NCBI GenBank assembly: GCA_946887295.1 | Contig: CAMPKP010000125.1 | Location: 1 to 10,919, forward strand | DNA from: an uncultured Gemmatimonadota bacterium | GTDB taxonomy: Bacteria; Gemmatimonadota; Gemmatimonadetes; Gemmatimonadales; GWC2-71-9 | Direction of reading: 5' to 3' | DNA: 10,919 bases | Shown: piece after piece, positions 1-5,051 of the stretch | Numbering within the stretch: the stretch's first letter is position 1 | How the letters are laid out: every line of letters begins with the position of its first letter | Translations under genes and position numbers: made by a program | Notes under the pieces: generated by a model | The model's database searches: none | What the model was told of the DNA's origin: nothing | What the model saw: only the letters and a program-made list of their open reading frames with translations

Positions 1-388
1 GCACGCTCCGGGTCTGCTCGGCGAGCGCCTTGAGCACGGCCTGGCGCACCCACCAGACGGCGTAGGAGATGAACTTGACCCCGTGGTCGGGATCGAACTT
101 CCGGACCGCCTTCAGCAGCCCCTCGTTGCCGATCGCCACCAGCTCCGAGAGGTCCAGGCCGTGCCCCTGGTACTTCTTCACGTACGAGATCACGAACCGC
201 AGGTTGGCGGTGACCAGCCGCTCCGCCGCCACCTCGTCACCCGACAGCGCCCGCCGCGCGAGACGCTTTTCCTCCTCGGGATCCGTGATCATCGGGAGCT
301 TCTGAATGTCGAGGAGATACTGGTCGAACGAACCGGATGGGGTGGACCGGACCAATGCGCGGGCTTTCCCAGTACGGACGTGGGCCAT
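1..388 (-). CDS. Sigma-70 family RNA polymerase sigma factor, primary (RpoD/SigA-like) type, 5' part only
   Basis: This is the N-terminal 129 codons of a gene that continues past the left edge. It encodes a sigma factor that directs RNA polymerase to -10/-35 promoters. Residues about 20-45 (SFDQYLLDIQK, then ITDPEEEKRLARRA) match region 1.2. Residues about 56-100 (LVTANLRFVISYVKKYQ, then LSELVAIGNEGLLKAVRKFD) match regions 2.1-2.2. Residues 104-129 (VKFISYAVWWVRQAVLKALA) match regions 2.3-2.4, which bind and melt the -10 element. Only about 20 residues precede region 1.2, so region 1.1 is missing, as in Bacteroidota-type primary sigmas and in group 2 sigmas. The ATG at 386-388 is preceded by GAGGG at a 5-nt spacing (minus strand, 394-398). 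Regions 3 and 4 lie outside the window, so group 1 versus group 2 cannot be settled and I give no symbol. Family assignment is secure. Confidence 0.95.
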   Translation of the reverse strand, partial: MAHVRTGKARALVRSTPSGSFDQYLLDIQKLPMITDPEEEKRLARRALSGDEVAAERLVTANLRFVISYVKKYQGHGLDLSELVAIGNEGLLKAVRKFDPDHGVKFISYAVWWVRQAVLKALAEQTRSV

Positions 389-460
389 GATCACCCTCGA
401 AGAAGGTTGCACGGACGGCGACGATGGTTTGGGCGGCCAGAAAGGCTGGAAAGGTTGGTC

Positions 461-489
461 AATATAGGGTTTACGCCATCGGCGGTCAA
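461..489 (-). promoter_or_regulatory. Near-consensus sigma-70 promoter for the sigma factor gene
   Basis: On the minus strand TTGACC (484-489, 5/6 to TTGACA) is followed by a 17-bp spacer and TATATT (461-466, 5/6 to TATAAT). Transcription would start near 454, leaving a leader of about 65 nt before the ATG at 388. This is by far the best promoter match in the window. It suggests the sigma gene is read by a housekeeping holoenzyme, perhaps its own product. Motif and spacing are seen directly; activity and autoregulation are inferred. Confidence 0.75.
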
Positions 490-499
490 GCGAAAAATG

Positions 500-571
500 A
501 TTTCCACATCACAAAACGTTTGTGCACAAACGGATAGTGGCTTTGTCCACCCGACCCCCGATTTATCCACG
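500..571 (+). promoter_or_regulatory. Array of four DnaA-box-like motifs upstream of the sigma gene promoter
   Basis: Four 9-mers lie in the same orientation: ATTTCCACA (500-508), TTGTGCACA (520-528), TTGTCCACC (543-551) and TTATCCACG (563-571). The last three match TTATCCACA, or the TTGTCCACA form common in GC-rich bacteria, at 8 of 9 positions; the first matches at 7 of 9. Starts are 20, 23 and 20 bp apart, close to two helical turns. The second site lies inside a palindrome, so it also reads as a box on the minus strand (521-529). The 491-520 stretch is about two-thirds A+T, unusual for this DNA. The array lies roughly 45-120 bp upstream of the predicted sigma transcription start. DnaA binding is inferred from motif similarity only; the sites could belong to another regulator. 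Confidence 0.45.
510..532. repeat. Perfect 16-bp palindrome with an extra half-site, possible operator
   Basis: CGTTTGTGCACAAACG (517-532) is a perfect palindrome. Together with the preceding CACAAA (510-515) it forms three alternating half-sites: CACAAA (510-515), TTTGTG (519-524) and CACAAA (525-530). The first two are an inverted repeat with a 3-bp centre; the last two abut. This looks like a dimer-binding operator. It lies about 56-78 bp upstream of the predicted transcription start of the sigma gene, a position suited to an activator or an upstream-bound regulator. The binding protein is unknown. Confidence 0.55.
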
Positions 572-616
572 CAGCGCGGGCGGGGCCAGATGGCTAAGTC
601 AGTACCTTAGAATGGC

Positions 617-1702
617 TTAAAGGATTGCGCCTAGGGCGCTACGGATCGCCGGGTCGCCGGCTTCCGTGGTCCAGTCCGGTGCCGGGCCCATGGTGCCGAG
701 CGCGCGCGGGAGGGCGAAGCGGATGCCTCGGGCGCGGTTCTTCTTGTCGCGGCCCATGGCGGCGATGACGCGGTCGGCCGCGACCGGCTCGGGCATCCGG
801 GTCGGGAGGCCGAGCCGCTCGAGCAGGGCCGCCAGGCGCGCTCCGGGCTCCGGCGTCGCGAGGCCGAGGCCGGTGGCGAGCGCCGCCTCGGCGACGAGAC
901 CGAGTCCGACCGCCTCGCCGTGGGGCAGGCGATAATCGGTCACCAGCTCGAGTGCGTGCGCCACCGTGTGCCCGGCGTTGAGGATGGCGCGCCGGCCCTC
1001 CTCCCGCTCGTCCTCGCTCACCACGGCGGCCTTGATCTCCACGCTGCGCAGCACCAGCCGCTGCAGGGTGTCGGCGTCGCGGGCGACCAGCCGCGCGGCC
1101 TCGCGCTCCATCCACTCGAAATATTCCCGGTCGGCGATCAGTCCGTGCTTCACCGCTTCGGCCAGGCCGGCGCGGTAGTCCCGGTCGGGCAGGCTGGCGA
1201 GGGTGCGCGGATCGGCCAGCACCGCGGCGGGAGGGTGAAAGGCGCCGACCAGGTTCTTCCCTTCCGGGGTGTCGACTCCCGTCTTCCCGCCGACCGACGC
1301 GTCGAGCATGGCCAGCAGTGTGGTGGGGACCTGGACGTACGGCACGCCGCGCATGTAGGTCGCGGCGACGAAGCCCGCGAGGTCGCCCGCGACGCCGCCG
1401 CCGAGCGAGACGATGCCGCTGTCGCGCCCGAAGCCCAGGCGGAGCAGCTGGTCGGTGAGCCGGCCCCAGGTCTCCCGGGTCTTCGAGCGCTCGCCCGGCG
1501 GGAAGGTGAGCGTCTCGGCGCTCCAGTGGGCCTCGCCCATTCTCCCGCTCCGGTAGAGTCCGTTCACCGTCTCGTCCGCGATCATCGCGATGCGGCGGCC
1601 GGGCAGGTGCTCGCGCGCCAGCGCCTCGAGCCGGCCGAGTATGCCGGGCTCGACGTGGACCGGATAGCTGCCCAGGGCGTGGCCGACGACGACGGTGCTC
1701 AC
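617..1702 (-). CDS. aroB: 3-dehydroquinate synthase
   Basis: AroB converts DAHP to 3-dehydroquinate, the second step of the shikimate pathway to aromatic amino acids, in the cytoplasm using NAD+ and a divalent metal (usually zinc). The 361 residues are normal length. The NAD-binding glycine motif SLGGGVAGDLAGF is at about 99-111 and VPTTLLAMLDASVGGKTGVD at 125-144. KNLVGAFHPP follows at 149-158. The expected metal ligands are E182 (in LAEAVKHG), H245 (NAGHTVAHALE) and H261 (LPHGEAVGLG); DKKN is at 319-322. The start is GTG at 1700-1702. It overlaps the TGA of the upstream adenosyltransferase gene as GTGA, so translation is probably coupled. It is the last gene of the leftward operon. I see no clear stem-loop with a T-run after its TAA, so some read-through toward the sigma gene is possible. 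Confidence 0.97.
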   Translation of the reverse strand: MSTVVVGHALGSYPVHVEPGILGRLEALAREHLPGRRIAMIADETVNGLYRSGRMGEAHWSAETLTFPPGERSKTRETWGRLTDQLLRLGFGRDSGIVSLGGGVAGDLAGFVAATYMRGVPYVQVPTTLLAMLDASVGGKTGVDTPEGKNLVGAFHPPAAVLADPRTLASLPDRDYRAGLAEAVKHGLIADREYFEWMEREAARLVARDADTLQRLVLRSVEIKAAVVSEDEREEGRRAILNAGHTVAHALELVTDYRLPHGEAVGLGLVAEAALATGLGLATPEPGARLAALLERLGLPTRMPEPVAADRVIAAMGRDKKNRARGIRFALPRALGTMGPAPDWTTEAGDPAIRSALGAIL

Positions 1703-2244
1703 CAGACGATGTCCGGGGCTCCGGCGCGGTGGTTCGCCAGGCGCGCGAGCGTGAAGAGCAGGTCCGAGAGGCGATTGAGGTAGACCAGGATCTCGGGTGG
1801 GACCTCGTGCTCTCCGGCGAGGTGGACCACGCTGCGCTCCGCGCGCCGGCAGACGGTCCGGGCCACGTGGAGCGCCGCGGCCTTGGGGGTTCCGCCGGGA
1901 AGCACGAACGCCTTGAGCGGCGCCAGCTCCCGCTCGGCCTCATCCATCAGCCGCTCGAACCCTTCCGCGCGCTCCGGGGGGAGGACCGCCTTCTCCATGC
2001 TCTTCGCGACCTTGCCGGGCTCCGGCGTGGCGAGCCGTCCCCCGATGGCGAAGAGGTCGCGCTGGATCGCCTCCAGCACGTCGTCGAAGAGCTCGGCGGG
2101 GGCCGTGGCCCGGGCCACTCCGAGCACCGAGTTGAGCTCGTCCACCTCGCCGTAGGCCGTGGTCCGGGCGTGATCCTTCCGCACCCGTCCGCCGCCGAAG
2201 AGTCCGGTGTCCCCGTCGTCGCCGGTCCTGGTGTAGATCTTCAC
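1699..2244 (-). CDS. PduO-type cob(I)yrinic acid a,c-diamide (cobalamin) adenosyltransferase
   Basis: This enzyme transfers the adenosyl group of ATP to cob(I)alamin, making adenosylcobalamin in the cytoplasm. The 181 residues are typical of the trimeric PduO/MMAB family. The N-terminal ATP loop TRTGDDGDTGLFGG is at residues 5-18, AYGEVDELNSVLG at 30-42, ARTVCRRAERSV at 128-139 and YLNRLSDLLFTLAR at 155-168, in the family's order. The GTG at 2242-2244 was chosen because GGAAGGAG (minus strand, 2252-2259) lies 7 nt upstream. The same GTG also forms a GTGA overlap with the stop of the lipoprotein gene. The frame stays open far upstream, but that part has no family similarity. The gene is second of three. 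No cobalamin biosynthesis gene or B12-dependent enzyme is visible nearby, so it probably serves salvage or supply for enzymes encoded elsewhere. The pduO symbol is avoided because there is no pdu operon here. Confidence 0.93.
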   Translation of the reverse strand: MKIYTRTGDDGDTGLFGGGRVRKDHARTTAYGEVDELNSVLGVARATAPAELFDDVLEAIQRDLFAIGGRLATPEPGKVAKSMEKAVLPPERAEGFERLMDEAERELAPLKAFVLPGGTPKAAALHVARTVCRRAERSVVHLAGEHEVPPEILVYLNRLSDLLFTLARLANHRAGAPDIVW

Positions 2245-3386
2245 CCGCACACTCCTTCCACCTCGGCCGCGGCGACCACCACGTTCTCCTGGGGCTGGAT
2301 GATCCCCCACACGACCCGGCCGTCGCGGACGTCGACCTGCTCCATCCAGATGTTGTCGCGGCTGTAGGCGACGTCGCTGATCGGCTGCAGGCGGCGCCAG
2401 TAGATCGGGCGCCCGACCGGTCCGTACGCGTCGAGCCGGCCGGCGGTGGACGAGAGCAGGGTGGGGCGGAAGATCTCCTGGCGCCAGGCGCCGGCGCTGT
2501 CCCACGCCATCACGCCCGTCGCGACGAGCGTGTCCCGCCCTCCGACGACCCGCCGCTGCCGCAGGGAGACGGCGTAGCGGATCCGGTCGGCGTCCGCGCG
2601 GAAGGCGATCACGTCGGCCGCGTCGATGTCGGCGAGGGTGTTGATCTCGATCCGCCGGGAGTGCAGCGGCCGGAGCGGGAGGCCGGGATAGCGCGCGGCG
2701 AACGTGGAGTCGAGATACGTCGCAGTGCGCGCCACCAGGCGGCTCACCAGCCCCGGTGACGGCTCGGGGAGCGGCTCGCGCCGCACCAGCCCTCGCTCCC
2801 GATGGCGGCCGGACTCGCCGGCGGAGAGGAAGGTCCCGAGCACCGGGCCGCGGAGCGGCGGGTCGCCCGGGGCCGAATCCGCCCGGACGACGACTTCGAC
2901 TCTCGCGCCGCGGGCCCCGCGCTTGGCGCACCGGCCGCCCCGGAGCAGCACCTGCGACAGGCCGACCTCCGTGTGGCCCAGCGGAGAGCCGACCATCGCG
3001 AGCTCCACCCGGGGCTCACTTCCGCCGTCGGTGCGCCCTTCGCCGGACGTGAGGGGGACGACGCCGGTCCGCCACAGCCTCTGCCAGAGCCCGAACTCGT
3101 CCCGGAGAAGCTCGGGGCGGAACCGCCGGGCCAGCGTCTCGATCAGGGCGGTGTCGCTGGAGACCAGATGGACCTCGCGGCTGGTGCCCTCGCCCACCAG
3201 GCTTCCGGCGAGACTGCCCGAGGAGTCGAGACGGACGTCGCTGGCGACCGGCATCGAGTCGAGCGGGGCGGGGACCGGCTCCTCGGACACCAGCCCCCGC
3301 TTCGACGCGCATCCGAGGAGCATGCCGCCGAGGAGCATGCCGCCGGCGAGGGACGCGGCGAGCCCGACGGGAAGGAGGCGAGGCAT
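2241..3386 (-). CDS. Uncharacterised lipoprotein, first gene of the lipoprotein-adenosyltransferase-aroB operon
   Basis: I do not recognise this 381-residue protein. The N-terminus (MPRLLPVGLA, then a Gly/Leu/Met-rich core) ends in a lipobox, LLGC, with the lipidated cysteine at position 26 followed by Ala-Ser. Export and lipid anchoring are therefore likely. Ala at +2 would allow outer-membrane sorting if the E. coli Lol rule applies. The mature part starts with a Ser/Pro-rich linker and then looks like a mixed alpha/beta soluble domain with no obvious catalytic motif. The last third has well-spaced aromatic segments such as DNIWMEQVDVRDGRVVWGII. The ATG at 3384-3386 is chosen because it places the signal peptide correctly; an in-frame TTG 9 nt upstream is possible, and neither has a strong ribosome site. 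The frame stays open for more than 500 codons upstream, antisense to the reductase and sixA region; that part is a shadow. The stop overlaps the next start as GTGA. Confidence 0.8.
   Translation of the reverse strand: MPRLLPVGLAASLAGGMLLGGMLLGCASKRGLVSEEPVPAPLDSMPVASDVRLDSSGSLAGSLVGEGTSREVHLVSSDTALIETLARRFRPELLRDEFGLWQRLWRTGVVPLTSGEGRTDGGSEPRVELAMVGSPLGHTEVGLSQVLLRGGRCAKRGARGARVEVVVRADSAPGDPPLRGPVLGTFLSAGESGRHRERGLVRREPLPEPSPGLVSRLVARTATYLDSTFAARYPGLPLRPLHSRRIEINTLADIDAADVIAFRADADRIRYAVSLRQRRVVGGRDTLVATGVMAWDSAGAWRQEIFRPTLLSSTAGRLDAYGPVGRPIYWRRLQPISDVAYSRDNIWMEQVDVRDGRVVWGIIQPQENVVVAAAEVEGVCG
3313..3342. repeat. Two exact 15-bp tandem repeats inside the lipoprotein signal peptide
   Basis: The unit CCGAGGAGCATGCCG occurs twice without mismatch (3313-3327 and 3328-3342). 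On the minus strand it encodes GGMLL twice in the hydrophobic core, just before the lipobox cysteine. The 15-bp period keeps the frame, so gain or loss of a unit would change the signal-peptide core by five residues without breaking the gene. Confidence 0.85.
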
Positions 3387-3494
3387 GGCGCGCAATGTGA
3401 GGGCGCCGGGGCGGCCGGGGAAGGGCGCGCGAGCCGTTCCGCTATATTTATACACTTTGCCGGGAACGGGCCTCACCTCAGCGGCGGAGCGGCA
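3387..3494. promoter_or_regulatory. Divergent promoter region between the lipoprotein operon and the ferredoxin-NADP reductase
   Basis: This 108-nt gap separates two divergent genes. It is GC-rich except for an A+T island at 3442-3454 (CTATATTTATACA). The island offers -10-like hexamers both ways: TATATT or TATACA rightward, TATAAA leftward. No convincing -35 lies at the right distance for either direction, so the island is a candidate shared promoter core only. GGAG at 3486-3489 is the ribosome site of the reductase gene. Confidence 0.4.
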
Positions 3495-4523
3495 GTGGCG
3501 GACCAGGACATCAGGGACATCTCGATCATCGGCGGGGGGCCGACCGGCCTCTTCGCCGCGTTCTATGCCGGCATGCGCGGGGCCTCCGCACGCATCATCG
3601 ACGCGCTCCCCGCGCTGGGCGGACAGCTCATGGCCCTCTATCCGGAGAAGTACATCTTCGACGTGGCGGGCTTCCCGAAGGTCCTGGCCAAGGATCTGGT
3701 CCGCGACATGGCCGTCCAGGGACTCCAGTTCGGCGCCACCACCCATCTGGGCGAGATCGTCACCGGCCTTCGCCGGGTGGAGGACGAGGGCATCGGGCAC
3801 TTCGTGCTGGAGACCTCGGAGGGCGACTACCTCTCCCGGACGATCCTGATCGCTGCCGGGATCGGGGCCTTCGAGGCCCGGCGGCTGGGGATCGAGGGGG
3901 AGGACCGGTTCGAGGAGAAGGGGCTCTTCTTCAAGGTGCTCGACCCGCGCCAGTTCGAGGGCAAGAAGGTGCTGCTGGTCGGCGGCGGGGACTCCGCGTT
4001 CGACTGGGCGGTGAACCTCCAGGGTCTGGCCAGCTCCGTGATGCTGATCCACCGGCGCGACGGGTTCCGCGCGCATCAAGCCACCATCAACCAGGTGCAC
4101 GAGCTGTGTCGCGCGGGCCAGTGCGAGCTCCGGACTTTCTGGGAGGTCAAGACGCTCCACGGCAACGGGCGGGTCGAGGCGGTCACCATCCGGAACAGCA
4201 AGACGAAAGAGGAGGAGACCTTCGACGTGGACGCGGTGATTCCGCTGCTCGGCTTCCACTCCGATCTGGGCGCGATCAAGGAGTGGGGCCTCGACACCGA
4301 CAAGGCCGACGTCAAGGTCGACCAGGTGATGGCGACGAACGTGCCCGGCATCTACGCCGCCGGCGACATCACCAGCTATCCCGGCAAGCTCAAGCTCATC
4401 GCCACCGGGGCGGCGGAGGCGTGCATCGCGGTCAACAACGCAGTGCACTACATCAATCCCAAGGCCAAGGTGAACCCGGGGCACTCGTCCAACCTGGCGA
4501 TCTTCGGTCAGACCGAGGACTGA
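3495..4523 (+). CDS. Ferredoxin-NADP+ reductase, thioredoxin-reductase-like type (YumC-like)
   Basis: This cytoplasmic FAD enzyme moves electrons between NADPH and ferredoxin. The 342 residues match the usual length of this homodimeric family. The FAD-binding site IIGGGPTGLFAAFYAGMRG is at residues 11-29, GGQL at 42-45, and the C-terminal FAD motif IYAAGDI at 286-292. The NADPH site is LVGGGDSAFDWA at 161-172, with IHRRDGFRAH at 185-194 supplying arginines for the 2'-phosphate. The redox CxxC of true thioredoxin reductases is absent from the NADPH domain, where FFKVLDPRQFEGKKV precedes the glycine motif; this argues for a ferredoxin reductase. The GTG at 3495-3497 is chosen because the flavin fold starts right after it and GGAG (3486-3489) is 5 nt upstream. 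The open frame extends back to 2802 but is antisense to the lipoprotein there. The 3' end overlaps sixA tail to tail. Confidence 0.93.
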   Translation: MADQDIRDISIIGGGPTGLFAAFYAGMRGASARIIDALPALGGQLMALYPEKYIFDVAGFPKVLAKDLVRDMAVQGLQFGATTHLGEIVTGLRRVEDEGIGHFVLETSEGDYLSRTILIAAGIGAFEARRLGIEGEDRFEEKGLFFKVLDPRQFEGKKVLLVGGGDSAFDWAVNLQGLASSVMLIHRRDGFRAHQATINQVHELCRAGQCELRTFWEVKTLHGNGRVEAVTIRNSKTKEEETFDVDAVIPLLGFHSDLGAIKEWGLDTDKADVKVDQVMATNVPGIYAAGDITSYPGKLKLIATGAAEACIAVNNAVHYINPKAKVNPGHSSNLAIFGQTED

Positions 4524-5029
4524 GGCCCGCGCTTCTTCCTGGCGACCAGTCCCGGCCGCAGGAAGAGCCGCAGCTCCCCCGCGCCCGGCTCCAGCCGCTC
4601 GAGCTGGATGCCCATCACGCCGCTCTTGGGAAAGTCGATTCTGATGTCCGCCCGGGCGCCGACCAGCAGCAGCGATGCGAGGCCCTCCATCCAGGGCGAG
4701 TGCCCCACCATCGCGACGATCGCCTTGCCGGGCTGATTGCCCACGAAGTCCTGGAGCCGGATCAGGTCGGGCTCTGCGGCCAGCGGGTCGCACGGCACCG
4801 GCGGCGCCCCCACCCGCGCGACCTCGACCAGGATCTCGGCGGTCTGGACGGCGCGGGCCCAGGGGCTGGTGAGCACCAGGTGCGGGGTCAGGTCGTGCTT
4901 GCGGAGAAATCGGGCGACATCCCGCTGCACTTTCCGCCCCTTCTCGGTCAGCGGTCGGTCGCGGTCGTCGGGCCACTGCGCCGGGTCGCGGGCGCCGGCA
5001 TGGGCGTGGCGGTTGAGCAGGAGCAGCAT
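4508..5029 (-). CDS. sixA: Histidine phosphatase family protein, SixA-like
   Basis: The 173-residue protein belongs to the histidine phosphatase (phosphoglycerate mutase-like) superfamily. The catalytic RHA motif is at the N-terminus (R7, H8 in LNRHAHAG), in the RHAxA form typical of SixA-like members. PLTEKGRKVQ is at 26-35, SPWARAVQTAEIL at 55-67 (R59 as phosphate ligand) and the second catalytic histidine at 110 in VGHSPWMEG. E. coli SixA removes phosphate from phosphohistidine on signalling or PTS proteins; the substrate here is unknown. There is no signal peptide. The ATG at 5027-5029 has GGAGG (minus strand, 5035-5039) at 5-nt spacing. It lies 22 nt downstream of dacB on the same strand, so the two are probably co-transcribed. 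Its last 16 nt overlap the end of the reductase gene on the opposite strand. Confidence 0.88.
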   Translation of the reverse strand: MLLLLNRHAHAGARDPAQWPDDRDRPLTEKGRKVQRDVARFLRKHDLTPHLVLTSPWARAVQTAEILVEVARVGAPPVPCDPLAAEPDLIRLQDFVGNQPGKAIVAMVGHSPWMEGLASLLLVGARADIRIDFPKSGVMGIQLERLEPGAGELRLFLRPGLVARKKRGPQSSV

Positions 5030-5051
5030 GCTTGCCTCCGGGAAAGAGGAC

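Noticed and set aside
500..571. Calling this region a chromosome origin
   Set aside because: No dnaA, dnaN, gyrB, parAB or similar origin neighbour is in the window, and skew cannot be judged from 11 kb. It is kept as a regulatory candidate only.
594..610. CTAAG/CTTAG inverted repeat just after aroB as a terminator
   Set aside because: Only 5 A+T-rich pairs with a 7-nt loop and no following T-run; too weak to call.
83..610. Plus-strand open frame across the sigma gene and its promoter region
   Set aside because: It is antisense to clear sigma region 1.2-2.4 coding sequence and then runs through the promoter; no motif in its product.
2245..2931. Upstream extension of the cobalamin adenosyltransferase frame
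   Set aside because: It overlaps the lipoprotein gene in another frame and is Arg/Pro/Gly-rich. Family similarity begins at the GTG at 2244, which has its own ribosome site.
4534..4566. Inverted repeat TTCTTCCTG/CAGGAAGAG-like as a terminator between the convergent genes
   Set aside because: The stem is about 8 bp with a 17-nt loop, lies inside sixA, and has no T-run on either side.
3387..4976. Upstream extension of the lipoprotein frame giving a 911-residue protein
   Set aside because: The extra part is antisense to the ferredoxin-NADP reductase and has no family features. A signal peptide and lipobox start at 3386.
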